Shown piece by piece: positions 43,665 through 55,351 of a DNA stretch of 64,000 nt. Source of the stretch: Zantedeschia hybrid cultivar (taxonomy: Eukaryota > Streptophyta > Magnoliopsida > Alismatales > Araceae); the NCBI GenBank assembly GCA_030544215.1, contig JARZZO010000004.1:20696501-20760500 (forward strand), written 5' to 3'. Position 1 is the stretch's first letter. The number at the start of each line of letters is the position of its first letter. A program made the position numbers and the translations under genes. The notes beneath the pieces are model-generated. The model did not search any database, was not told the origin of the DNA, and worked only from the letters and a program-made list of their open reading frames with translations.

Positions 43665-45213
43665 TGTTAGTTTAGGTGGCCTACAAGCCAATCTAACAAT
43701 GTAAATCTTGTTCATTATTAATAAAATGGCATAATATTCATTATGTGTAAATCGCGTTAATTATCGTTTCATAATGAAGTCCGTGAATATGTGCTATGGT
43801 GATCAGATTATGATGAGATCATACTAATGAGACTGATCACTTAAACACGCATATTCTTAATCGTTCCTAGTCAAAGGATATCCGAGAAGGACATCGGATA
43901 TCCGGTTAGACTAGTACAGATTACTCCTGCTCATATGATGAGGATGACTGGTCTCATAAGTCATTTGTGTGGAGACACTAAGGCGAATCTGTAGGTGCTA
44001 ATTGGAGAATGAGTTCACTGAACTGGTCCGACTGAATCGCTGGATGGTATTGTACCTCACTGTCAACCAGCTTGATTCTATTGTCGCAGTTGCGTGGATG
44101 GTCCTCGGACCTGAGACACCAAGGACACCTTGGCGGTGGACTTATGTACTTTGACCTTGGTCTACGAATCTCTAGCCACGGGATTTTAATACGCCAAGGA
44201 TTGGGTGCAGCGGAATACCGTCGAAGGGAATTGTGTGTCAATAAGGAATCATTCGCTCTCGGTACTTAGAGAGAGAATGCTTTAGGAAGGATGCGCGGAA
44301 GTCCCTGGCCAGGGCGGACGATAATATTGGAAAAGGAGTTTTCCGATATTCATCAGCGGCATCCAATCCAAGTGAGTAGACCGGTTAGGATTTGACAGCT
44401 CGCCATACCCTGAGTTGACTCGAGAGCATTGTACGAATGAAGGATTATATCCACACGGTAACTGTCGGCGGAAAGGTTCCAAGAGTGGGTTACTTAACCC
44501 CAAATACCTTCCGGGTTCACGCGGTGTTGCTTGGCACCCAACGTGATCGGAGGCCGGTCGAATTCGATGTGCGACATCAATTCGATTGATTAATTGATTA
44601 ATAAAGGGTTATTAATTAATTAATAAAGCCAGTGAGGAGTCACTGGGTTTATTGGGCCATTAACTGGACTGGTACTTGGGCCTAGAGGGTCACACGCACA
44701 TGATTCTCAAGGCGATGGATAAATAAGTGGGTTTTATATAAACCGGGGGTTTTTGTGAAAAACCGCGTGGTTAGTATAAAACATAGCGAACGGGCTGAGC
44801 AGGCCAAGCTGCTGCTAACCCTAGCCGCCCCTCCTCAGTTTCTGTCTTCCTCTGACGTCCAGGCAGATCCAGATCTGCTCCGCCACTTCTCCGAATCCCG
44901 TTCGACAGGAAATCGTCCGCGCGCTGCGGCGATCATTGCGGCGACCGGCGGAGGCTTTGTGGGCTGCGAAGAACGACGAACTCGAGGATATCTGTCGTGG
45001 GGAGGATCGCGTGGAGTTCGCTAGAGGCCGAGCGCTTGCGCGGCTTGCGGTGTCACACCGACGGAACCAAACGGCTGCGGATTCGAATCCGCACACGGTG
45101 AGAAAAGATAATCCGATTACCTTGTATTTTAGATTTCGAAACGGGAACGGATCGCTGTAAATATTTTGTTTTCCGCTGCGTTAGCGATCCGGAGAAACCA
45201 AGAAAACCCAACA
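43665..45213 (+). repeat. 5' LTR of copia element 2
   Basis: 1549 bp from TGTTAGTTTAGG to AACCCAACA. A TATATAAA box lies at 44735-44742, with a second TATAAAAC at about 44775. The R/U5 part has the GCGGATTCGAATCCGC palindrome (45075-45091). Confidence 0.88.
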
Positions 45214-45214
45214 G

Positions 45215-45227
45215 TGGTATCAGAGCC
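45215..45227 (+). other. Primer-binding site of copia element 2
   Basis: TGGTATCAGAGCC, the standard initiator tRNA-Met site of plant copia elements, one base after the LTR. Confidence 0.92.
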
Positions 45228-45518
45228 AGGTTCCACTGATTCTCGTCCCGTTTCGGTTTCCGAAATTGATTTTTCTTGAGTTATTCCATGCGTTTAATCC
45301 GATTAAAATGACGGAATCGTGTTCATAAGATGAACACAAATAATTTGATTATTTTTCTGTGATTTTTCGGATTTTATTTGGGGGTTTTCGGAGTTCTTCA
45401 TGAGATGATGAACCGGGATACTTCGGCGGCTTCGTTAACGATTCCCAAGCGTTGGGATTGCAGCCCGCATGCCCGGATCTCTTGGTGATAGTCACCACTA
45501 CACACCGGGCATGATGGC
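45228..45518 (+). other. Copia 2 leader, first part
   Basis: Non-coding leader ending in ATGGC (45514-45518), the left target-site duplication of the Athila element. Confidence 0.8.
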
Positions 45519-45767
45519 TGATAAGTCCACAATTTTACATAAATAACAGATGAAATTTACATAATTTGCTATCAATTTAACGGACAAAATCACATGGAAT
45601 GATAGATAAACCATTTGCGCATTCAGAATCTGAATTTTAAAATATCATCACTCCATGGATGGAATAAGGGTAGCAACTTCATTTCCTCAGCAATTATTTA
45701 ATGCGCAGTTAAATGATTTATGGCTATGAGAACTTAACCGTTATTTTATGTAAAACAGGACATGAAC

Positions 45768-45840
45768 AAGCAGATGGCATAGTGGTTGGACCACCCGATC
45801 TTCAAGGAAGCAACCAGGGTTCGAATCCTGGCAAAAGCAA
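45768..45840 (+). promoter_or_regulatory. tRNA-like module with Pol III A and B boxes in the Athila 5' LTR
   Basis: A box TGGCATAGTGG (45775-45785) fits TRGYNNARNNG; B box GGTTCGAATCC (45818-45828) fits GGTTCRANNCC; spacing is 32 bp, as in tRNAs. The T-arm can pair (CCAGG/CCTGG), but the acceptor arms do not, so a functional tRNA is unlikely. TTTTATTTT follows about 10 bp downstream as a possible terminator. The same module is in the 3' LTR. Confidence 0.65.
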
Positions 45841-46279
45841 CATTTTATTTTCGTATTTTAGCTTCAACTGGGGCCCACATGCCAACTAAGAGAGAAACAA
45901 GGAAGGAATTCTGAAATTCGAAGAAAGGAGGATCCATCTAAAAAATTCGAAATTCAAATCATCAATTAATGTTTTTTATGAGGATCCCCTAATCAAAGGG
46001 GACTTAATGAAAAGATTTAAATCTCTTTTTAAAATTCAAACCCCTCATCTTTTCTATAAAACTAAGGGAGAAGGTCAAAGGGAGGGGGTGCCCAATTTTC
46101 AGAAATTTTTTAATCTCTCTCTCTCCCACCGTTTTCTCTCTTTCCGTTTTCTCTCCTTCCAGCAACTCTCTCTCTTCTATTTCTCGCCCTCCACGGCTCT
46201 ATCCTCTTCTCTCCCTGCACTCTCATCCCTCCCACGGTTTCTCTTTCTCTCCCCCACGCCCTCTCTCGGTTTCTCTCTG

Positions 46280-46960
46280 TCTCCAGCAAAGCTGCCAACC
46301 TGCAAGATTGAGCACCTCCTCCTGCAGCCAGCGGCAACACCTCAAGCACCTCCTCCTGCAGCCAGCAGTGCACCAGCAAGCTCCCAAGTTCATCATCCTC
46401 CAGCACCTGCGGTGTAGACCCTGCACGAGCCAGCCGTCTCAAGTTCCTCCTTCCTCCAACCTGCAGCTGCCGGCAAGCTCCACTGCACCTCTTCCACGCA
46501 GCAACTTCAACCTGCAGCAGCTCCAGCAAGCGCAAACCAGCAAGCTTGAGCTCCTCCACGAAGACGCAGCAAAGCACACCAACGCAGCAGCACCAGCAGC
46601 TTCACGGCCACAACCAGCGCGTGCAGCAACTCCCCCTGCCTGCTGCAACCAGCCGCCAGCAACAACTCCTTCCAGCAGCCTCCAGCTGCTCTCCACGTGC
46701 CTAACGTCCAGCAGCTCCTCCTCCAGCTTCCCTAACCGGCCACGCACCAGCTGAGCTTCCTCCAGCAGCCACGTAGAAGACTGCAAGCCTCCAGCACCTG
46801 CCCAGCAACCCACCAGCAGCAGCTGTCCACCTTCTTCCAGCAGCAGCTGTCCACCTTCTTCAAGCACCGGCCACGTACACCAGCAGCAGTTCTAGCAGCC
46901 TTCAGCTTCTCCACGTGCTGCCCATGTATGCTTGGTGAAGCTTCCTCCACGCACCAGTCA
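46280..46960. repeat. CAGC-rich low-complexity block in the Athila 5' LTR
   Basis: Imperfect repeats of CCAGCAGC, CTCCTCC and CTGCAGC, including a 24-bp duplication (AGCAGCTGTCCACCTTCTTC...) near 46817-46863. Frames stay open for 140-155 codons on both strands because the repeat lacks stop triplets; they resemble no protein and are not called genes. Confidence 0.8.
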
Positions 46961-47570
46961 GCGGCTCAAGCATCCCTCCAACTGCACCAAGACGTTGAGC
47001 CTGGTCCACTGCGCCATACCCCTACTGCCGGTCCATTGCACCGGCAGACTACCTACTGCTCTGTTTTCTTTTCTATTAGTTTAGAGTTAGTCTGATTACT
47101 TAGGGAGCTAATTGTCATTTAATATTTTGATTATTTAGTTTAAGTTCATTAAACAATTAAAACTTTGTAGTTTGTTTCATAATTTTTAATTAATTCCTAT
47201 TTTGCACGTAGTTAAATTCCAATGTATTCGTCACAAATTTTAGTTGTATTTATTATTTTTCTCAATTGTGTTTGCGTTTAATTTCTGAAAAAAAAAAAAA
47301 AAGGGACTTGTTCAATTTGAGTAATTCTATTTTTAGGTAACATTAGTTAACTTAATTTTAGTTTAATTAAGTAATTAGTTTACTTAAAATCTCACTTATT
47401 TTTAGATTAACTAAACTCCAAAAGTTTTTAAAATTAAAATTCTATCTCCCTGTGGATCGACTCGGACTCACCACTATTATATTTCCAAATTTTGATTTGA
47501 GTGAGCCGGATAAATTTAGATTGAACGTTTTCATGTGTTTAACGACGCACAATTCGAAACGATCAATTTT

Positions 47571-47587
47571 TGGCGCCGTTGCCGGGG
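47571..47587 (+). other. Primer-binding site of Athila
   Basis: TGGCGCCGTTGCCGGGG, an exact complement of the 3' end of plant tRNA-Asp including CCA, five bases after the LTR. Confidence 0.95.
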
Positions 47588-48510
47588 ATTTAGAATTTTA
47601 ATTTTGATTATTTTTGATCCATTTGTATAAATCCATACTCACATTCATTCTCTCTTTTTGCAGAAAAAAAAAAAAAAGAAGACAAAAGGAAAGCTCAACT
47701 TGGTGAGTTTGTTCCAATTTCTTTAATATTTTTTTTTTTCAGATTTGCTTAAAATAGATATAAACCTCATTAAATAAAAAAAAATCAGAAAAACAAAATT
47801 AAAAAAATTGCATTTCAAGATTAGAAATCAAACTACCATGTTTTAGGACATGCATCATTTAGGAATGCATTAGTTTTAAATTTTTGTCATTTGTTTCATG
47901 TTGAAGAGTGCGGGAGGCAAGGTAAGTCTTTCTAAATTGTGCAAGTAACATGTTCATGCATTGTCATTTTATTATTGCACAAAACAAACTTGATTGAATT
48001 GTGGTGTGCATCTCATTGCTAAAATAATTTAAGGGCATCTTCATAACAAGATAAGGTGGGGATTTCATCACCCTTCCTTGGCCCACAAACCACAAACACT
48101 CCATCTTGCATTGTCCCAAGCCCAATAAAAATCAAATAGCAATTGCACCTAGGGTTCACACTATGATTGGACCGAGCTTTGAATTCATTTCTACTTTGGA
48201 CAACGGTGTCTAGGCTAGAGGTTACAAAGGCAAACGCCTAAGTGGACAAGTGGTTATTTAATTAGGTCCCTACGAAAGTAGGGGGAGCCTCCCACTATCC
48301 CACCTCTTACCTGGCCGATTGATCTATTGTAGGGGTGATTCATAGTGAATTCTAGCCATTTTGTGAGAAATCTCATCTTTAAGTCTAGGATACACTTAGG
48401 TCATTAGGAATTTGTTATTAACTTGTTTGTCTTTGCATAAATAAACAAAAAAAAAATATAAAAATAAAAATCACAAAAATAACCATTCTCATCTCATCTT
48501 GGTCTAGTGT
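47588..48510 (+). other. Athila leader
   Basis: About 920 bp without a gene, containing A-runs (47665-47678, 47779-47800, 48449-48460). It is typical untranslated leader before gag. Confidence 0.8.
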
Positions 48511-49689
48511 ATGCTAGGGAGAAGATCTCAAAAGCCATACATTATCAAACCCATTCAAGAAATTGAGAGATACCTACATCACCAAACTAATATTCAACAT
48601 CAAATGGCTGGAAACAATCAACAAATGCCAAAACAAATGAAGGAATACTTCATTCCTCAAGACTATAATCCTTCATCTTGTATCCAATTACCTAATGTCC
48701 ATGCTAGCCATTATGAGATCAAGCCAAGCACCATCCAAATGCTCCCATCTTTTTATGGGAATACCAATGAAGATCCATATAAATATTTGGATGAATTCTT
48801 TGAGATTTGCTCAACCGTGAAAATTCAAGATTTCACGGAAGATGCCCTTCGACTTACCCTATTCCCTTTCTCACTTAAGGACAAAGCCAAATATTGGCTT
48901 GGAACGATAGGGAAGCCCATTAGGACTTGGCCTGAAATGCAACAAGAATTCCTAAAGAAATTCTATCATATTGGGAGAACAAATACAATGAGAAGGGCTA
49001 TAACTGGATTCTCACAATTACCAGGAGAACAAATTCATGAATCTTGGGAACGATTGAAAGAATTGTTGAGAAAATGTCCACACCATGGATTGTCTAGATG
49101 GCAAATTGTGCAAGCATTCTATGAAGGTTTAGATGCACAATACAGGCAAATGGTAGATGCATCTTGTGGAGGAGCATTCATGAGCAAAAGTGAGGAAGAA
49201 GCTTATGATTTGTTTGAAATGCTAAGTGAAAATTCAATAAATCATGCTTCACTTTCATCATATGAAAGATCTGTGGGAACATCTAAACGGACTGGAGTCT
49301 ATGAAATAAGAAATAGAGGAGAATTTGAACCTAAGATGGATATCAATGCCTTGGCTCAAAAGTTGGATAAGGTGGACCTTCTGGCCCAACAAATGAGCAA
49401 AATGGATCTTATGGCCCAAAAGCTAGACCAAGTCCTAGCTTCGAATAACCAAGGATCTAATATCCATGCACAATCAAGACCTTACTCTGAATCCTCTTCA
49501 TCTTACCAAAAAGCTTGTAGTCTTTGTGCCAGCCCAACTCACCATGTCAGTGAGTGTCCCACGGCAGCCCAATTGCCACCGTTCATCCAAGAACAAGTCC
49601 AAGCAGCCCAGGGATATTCAAAGCCCAATCATGATCCATATTCTAACACCTACAACCCTGGTTGGAAGAATCATCCTAATTTCTCATGA
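48511..49689 (+). CDS. Athila gag (ends at a premature stop)
   Basis: 392 residues from MLGRRSQKPYIIKP. The retrotransposon gag domain lies at about residues 70-235 (DPYKYLDEFFEICS, FPFSLKDKAKYWL, FLKKFYHIGRTNTMRRAI, ESWERLKELLRKCPHHG, VQAFYEGLDAQYRQMVDA). A zinc knuckle CSLCASPTHHVSEC (CX2CX4HX4C) is at about residue 338. The frame ends in HPNFS-TGA at 49687-49689; related elements continue in frame into a Gln-rich linker and protease, and the next open stretch (49834 on) is in the same frame, so the TGA is a single nonsense change, most simply from TGG. A later Met in the 49834 frame is not the natural start. Confidence 0.9.
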   Translation: MLGRRSQKPYIIKPIQEIERYLHHQTNIQHQMAGNNQQMPKQMKEYFIPQDYNPSSCIQLPNVHASHYEIKPSTIQMLPSFYGNTNEDPYKYLDEFFEICSTVKIQDFTEDALRLTLFPFSLKDKAKYWLGTIGKPIRTWPEMQQEFLKKFYHIGRTNTMRRAITGFSQLPGEQIHESWERLKELLRKCPHHGLSRWQIVQAFYEGLDAQYRQMVDASCGGAFMSKSEEEAYDLFEMLSENSINHASLSSYERSVGTSKRTGVYEIRNRGEFEPKMDINALAQKLDKVDLLAQQMSKMDLMAQKLDQVLASNNQGSNIHAQSRPYSESSSSYQKACSLCASPTHHVSECPTAAQLPPFIQEQVQAAQGYSKPNHDPYSNTYNPGWKNHPNFS

Positions 49690-52600
49690 AAATCTCAACA
49701 AGCCCAAGCTCCAAATCCACAAGCACAAAATTTTCAGAACAGGGCCCATCAACAGAATTACTATCCAAATCAATCTTTCAACAAAAGCCAACAAGCTCAA
49801 GCCCCTTACTTTCAGCCCAATAACAACCAGAATATGTTCTCTCAACCTCCATATCAAATCCCACAACATCAGCCATCAAATCAAAATGATGACAAATTCA
49901 ATATGCTGCAACAATTACTTATGAATCAACAACAACAACAACAACAATTGCAACAATTGGTCATCTCTCAACAACAATCCATTTCAAAATTGGAAGCCCA
50001 ATTGGGTCAAATGGCTGATACAACCATGAGGAGGGAAGTGGGCCCATTACCAAGTCAACCCATTGCAAACCCGCGAAACTATCCTCCGGGTTTCCAACAT
50101 CAACCAATCTTACCTAATCCTCAAGCCCAACCTCAAATGGGCCCAAATCCACCAAGAGGCCCACAGTTAGAAAATGCGAAAGCAATTTTGGCCTTAAGAA
50201 GTGGTAAAGTCTTGCCGGATCCTTACCCAAATCAAGGATCTAGTCAGCCCAATCTTGAACAAAATGAAGAAGAAAAAGGAGAAGAAGATGAAGATGAGAA
50301 TGAACAACCCAATATCATTCAAGGAAAAGGAAAAATGGAGGAATGTCCTGAGAATTATAAACCGAAAATCCCTTTTCCACAAGCTTTAGAAAATGGCAAA
50401 AAGCAAAGAAAGCATCAAATCCAAGCAAAAAATGAACAGTTAATGGACTTATTTAAACAAGTCCACATTAACATACCATTGGTTGATGCAATCCAACATG
50501 TGCCGGCCTATGCCAAGTTTTTGAAAGAACTTTGCACTCACAAGAGAGAGCCTAAAGCAAATCCCAAAAAAGTCTTTTTGTCTGAAGAAGTGAGTGCCAT
50601 TTTGCTCAACCAAATGCCTAAAAAGATGAAAGACCCTGGAGCACCACTTATCTCTTGTGTTGTTGAAGGAACCACCTTTGATAAGGCATTATTGGACCTT
50701 GGAGCAAGTGTGAACCTATTACCCACCTCAGTTTATGAAAAATTTGGGATAGGAGAATTGAAACCAACTCCGGTGATCCTACAATTGGCCGATAGATCTC
50801 TTAGGACACCGAAAGGAATGGTGGAAGATGTCATTGTCAGGATTGATACTTGCTACTTCCCAGTTGATTTTGTCATCCTTGACATGGAGCCCATTCAACA
50901 TCTGAGAAATAGCCCAATTATATTGGGCCGACCTTTTCTAGCCACTGCAAATGCCATCATTAACTGCAAATCTGGGTTAATGGATATCTCATTTGGAGAT
51001 CACAAATTATCCCTCAACATTTTCAAAGCTTCTGGCCATATGCAGGATGGGGAAGATTGTTTTGCAATTGATGTGATTGATAATATTGTAGAAACATCCC
51101 CTTCGGCCCAATTTGAAGAGGAAGAGGAGTTAATGGCCATATCAGATTTGAATAAAAGGACTTGGCAGCCCAATAAGGTTGAGCCTTTACCTGAACTCAA
51201 TCTAGAACCTACTCCTCCATCTCTCCAGGTTCCTCCTCAGTTAGAGCTCAAACCTTTGCCGGAATCTCTCAAATATGTCTTTTTGGGCCCATCTGAAACT
51301 CTACCTGTGATCATAGCTACGGATCTTAACCCTACCCAAGAAAAACAACTCATTGAAGTTCTTCGAACTCATAAAGAAGCCATAGGGTGGTCAGTAGCTG
51401 ATTTGAAAGGAATAAGCCCAACCACATGCATGCATCATATTTATCTTGAAGATAATGCAAAACCAAGCAGAGAAATGCAAAGGAAATTGAATCCTATTAT
51501 GATGGAAGTGGTTAAGAAAGAAGTGGTGAAATGGCTAGATGCGGGTATCATATACCCAATATCTGATAGCAAGTGGGTAAGCCCAACCCAAGTAGTGCCA
51601 AAGAAGTCTGGCTTAACTGTGGTAACAAATGAAAAAGGTGAAGAAATGCCCACTAGGCTAACCACGGGGTGGAGAGTTTGTATTGATTACAGAAAATTGA
51701 ACACAATGACAAAGAAAGATCATTTCCCACTCCCGTTTATTGATCAGATTTTGGAAAAGCTAGTGGGTCAGAAATATTTCTGTTTCTTAGATGGATATTC
51801 GGGATATAATCAAGTGACTATATATCCAGAAGATCAGGAGAAAACCACATTCACATGTCCATTTGGCACATTTGCATTCCGAAGAATGCCATTTGGACTA
51901 TGTAATGCACCAGCAACTTTCCAAAGGTGCATGTTGGCCATCTTTTCAGATATGGTGGGAGAATTCCTTGAAGTATTCATGGATGATTTTTCAATATTCG
52001 GGGATTCATTTGAAATTTGTCTGGAGAATTTGAAAAATGTACTGGGAAGATGTATAGAGACCAATTTGGTTCTAAGTTGGGAAAAGAGTCATTTCATGGT
52101 TAAAGAGGGCATAGTTTTGGGCCATATAGTGTCTGGAAGAGGTATCGAAGTGGATAAAGCTAAAGTTAGCCTAATCGCCAATCTTCCTCCACCCACTTCG
52201 GTAAAGCAAATTCGGTCATTCTTGGGCCATGCCGGCTTCTACCGCCGGTTTATTCAAAATTTCTCCCAAATTGCCCGACCATTAACCCTTCTCTTAGCCA
52301 AAGATATCCCATTCCATATTGATGAAAAATGCTTGGAAGCATTTAAATCTTAAAAAGAGGCTCTGATCAAAGCTCCCATTCTCCAATCGCCTGATTGGTC
52401 TTTGCCATTTGAGATAATGTGCGATGCTTCTGATTATGCTATGGGCAGTACTGGGACAAAGAATCAATAAAAAGCCTGTGGTGATTTATTATGCAAGTCG
52501 TACACTTGTAGATGCTCAAATGAACTATACCACCACAGAAAAAGAATTGTTAGCTGTTGTTTTTGCTCTGGAGAAATTTCGATCTTACCTTTTGGGGGCA

Positions 52601-54130
52601 AAAGTGATTATTTATTCTGATCACTCGGCATTGAAATATTTGTTGACAAAGAAAGATGCCAAACCAAGATTAATCAGGTGGATCCTACTCCTCCAAGAAT
52701 TTGATTTGGAGATTCGGGACAAAAAGGGGTCCGAGAATGTGGTTGCTGATCATCTCTCCCGAATCATGATTTCAGATAATGAACCAATGAGAGATTCATT
52801 CCCTGATGAACACCTCTTAGCCATTTCCCACATGTCACCACCATGGTATGCACATATTGTGAATTTTAAGGTGACTGGTCAAATCCCACAAGGATGGACA
52901 AAAAATGAAAAAGATAAATTCTTCTCTCAAGAGAAGTATTATTTTTGGGAAGACCCTGAACTCTTCAAAATTTGTCCAGATCAAATAATCCGGAGATGTG
53001 TGCTTGAAGAAGAACAACAAAATGTTTTGAACTTTTCCCATAACCTTGCTTGTGGAGGTCATTTCTCCGGAAAGAAAACCGCAGCAAAGGTTTTACAAAG
53101 CGGTTTCTATTGGCCCACACTCTTCAAGGATGCTTATGAGTTCAACAAAACATGCCTAAGATGTCAAACTGTTGGAAATATCACTAAAAGAGATATGATG
53201 CCTCTAAATCTAATCTTAGTGGTTGAAATTTTTGATGTTTGGGGAATAGATTTCATGGGTCCTTTTCCACCATCTTTTGGATGCGAATACATCTTGGTGG
53301 CAGTGGACTATGTGTCTAAATGGATTGAAGCAATAGCCACCCGAACCAATGATCACAAGGTGGTGATGAAATTTGTACAGAAGAATATCTTTTCTAGGTT
53401 CGGATGGTCAAAGGCTATCATTAGTGATGGGGGTTCGCACTTCACTCATTCTCAATTTCGAGCATTGCTCAAAAGATATGGGATTACTCATAAGCTTGCT
53501 ACCCCTTACCATCCCCAAACTAGTGGCCAAGTAGAGATATCCAATAGAGAAATCAAGAATATCTTGCAAAAATCTGTTAGGCCCGATAGAAAAGATTGGT
53601 CCGAAAGGTTAGATGATGCTTTGTGGGCCTATCGGACTGCTTATAAAACTCCTATTGGCATGTCACCATACAAACTAGTCTTTGGAAAAGCCTGCCATCT
53701 CCCAGTGGAATTAGAACATAGAGCTTATTGGGCTATCAAACAGGTCAATTTTGATCTAGTCAAAGCAGGTTCACACCGAACCTTACAATTGAGCGAACTA
53801 GATGAAATAAGAAATGAAGCCTATGAGAACTCGAAAATCTATAAAGCCAAGACTAAAGCTTTTCATGATAAACATATTGTGAGGAAATCTTTCCACCCTC
53901 ATCAAAAAGTCTGGCTATTTAACTCAAGGTTGCATTTGTTTCCTGGGAAATTGAAATCAAGATGGGATGGGCCATTCTTGGTAATTAAAGCTTTTGACCA
54001 TGGTGCGGTCAAGATCATGGATCCAAAAAATGGACAGACATTTACTGTTAATGGGCAACGCTTAAAACCTTACATTGAAAACCTTCAAAATTGTCCATTG
54101 GAATCCATGCAGCTAAGTGACCCACAATGA
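49690..54130 (+). pseudogene. Athila pol: protease, RT, RNase H, integrase (two lesions)
   Basis: Continues the gag frame. Protease active site is in LLDLGASVNLLP (about 50692). RT runs about 51460-52250 with YRKLNTMTKKDHFPLPF, FLDGYSGYNQV, FRRMPFGLCNAPATFQRC and the catalytic FMDD in VFMDDFSIFG (about 51972). A TAA at 52351-52353 and a frameshift about 95 bp later (52446; two bases appear missing after GATTATGCTATGGGC) separate RT from RNase H. RNase H starts at the DASDYA motif and passes through YTTTEKELLAVVFALEKF and VIIYSDHSALKYLL. Integrase has the zinc-binding H-H-C-C (HNLACGGHF; TCLRCQ), the D of GIDFMGPF, the D of ISDGGSHF and the E of SGQVEISNREIK. It ends LSDPQ-TGA. FMDD and D-L-G-A-S are characteristic of the Athila lineage. 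Confidence 0.93.
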
Positions 54131-55338
54131 ACATAATTTCGTCTGGCTGAAGACATTAAACTTAGCGCTTATTGGGAGGCAACCCAATCTTCTCATTTTT
54201 ATTCTGATTATTCTTTCTTTTCTTTTCTTTTTAGAAAACTCATAAAATCCACCTTGGAGAATAGAGAAAAGCTTCGTCACATCTCAGGTTGTATCTCTCC
54301 TCATCATTAATTTTTGTGCATTTCTATGCCATTGAGGACAATGTCATTCAAGTTGGGGGGAGAATCATAATGCATATTGAATAAAATCGTTTAAAATGAA
54401 CAAAAATTGTGAAATTTTTTCAATTTTCACACAAATTTTCAAAAGAAAAATTGTTTTATTTTCACACCCCAACAGAAATTCATATCTATCACACTTCATT
54501 TAGGGAATCTTGATCAAAAATGGAGGTAAAAGGATGAGTAAAAGTTTGAGTTAACCCCTCTCTCTACAATGAATCACGATAGGATGATTTTCACACACAC
54601 ACGGTAACTTGGAAAGAGTGGAAGATCCTGAAAGTGTAGAGTTGCTGGAGTTACCCGAAGTGTAGAGTTGCTGGAGTTACCCGAAGTGTAGAATTACCCA
54701 TTCTATTTTTACTTTTAGGTCAAACGAATGGAAAGTTAGGATTCGTAATAGGAGATCAAACCACTTAATATTTTAAGGAGGCGGTCACTGCGAAAGAAAA
54801 AAAAAAAAGAAAAAAAAAAAAAAAGGACAATCAGAAGCGTGAAAATCAAATAAATATGCTTCAAAAGAGTCAAAGGAAGGACGGTGGCAAAAAGTATGCA
54901 CCTCCCCTCAGACAGAAATAAAGAGAGTGGCAAAAAGTACGCATTCTCAAAGCATAAAACAATCGTGCTAAAGTCCTTCACAGCAAAATAAGACCAAATC
55001 CTAAAAAGTTTTAAATCGGGGCGAAAACCGAAAAGCGAACCTAGCCAACTAATTCAAAGATCTCTTTTTCTATTCTCTCCCCCGGGTAATTCTACTCCAA
55101 AGAGGCAGTAAAGGCAACGATATACCAAACATGATAGAAATGAACTCCAATCACCTCAAATGATATGCACAATCACTTGTCATGATTCTAAGTATGATGG
55201 GCGGGAGAACGAAAACTTGAATTCCAATTACCTACCATTTGCAATAGATATCCTTTAAAAAGAAGTGTGATTCTTTTTACTAATCATGGTAGTCCCAATT
55301 TTTCAAATAATTGTATTGCTAAGGGACTAGCAATGATT
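54131..55338 (+). other. Athila 3' non-coding region
   Basis: About 1.2 kb between pol and the polypurine tract. It begins with the TGGGAGGCAACCCA motif usual after Athila pol, contains a 26-bp repeat (GAAGTGTAGAGTTGCTGGAG, 54631-54690, two and a half copies) and A-runs at 54799-54826. Where some Athila elements carry an env-like gene there is no open frame. Confidence 0.8.
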
Positions 55339-55351
55339 AAGTTGGGGGGTG
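55339..55351 (+). other. Polypurine tract of Athila
   Basis: AAGTTGGGGGGTG directly before the 3' LTR. Confidence 0.9.

Larger units (their letters stand above)
45519..47565 (+). repeat. 5' LTR of Athila
   Basis: TGATAAGTCC...CGAAACGATCA. Parts: a tRNA-like module (45768-45840), a long CT-rich then CAGC-rich block (46100-46960), an AT-rich 3' third with an A-run (47289-47302). It matches 55352-57399 closely. Confidence 0.95.

Noticed and set aside
45768..45840. A true tRNA gene in the Athila LTR
   Set aside because: A and B boxes fit, but the acceptor stem does not pair and the anticodon stem is poor, so it is listed as a tRNA-like promoter module only.
46007..46867. Protein-coding genes in the CT/CAGC-rich part of the Athila LTR (repeated at 55840-56700)
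   Set aside because: Low-complexity frames on both strands inside an LTR, with no domain and no codon pattern.
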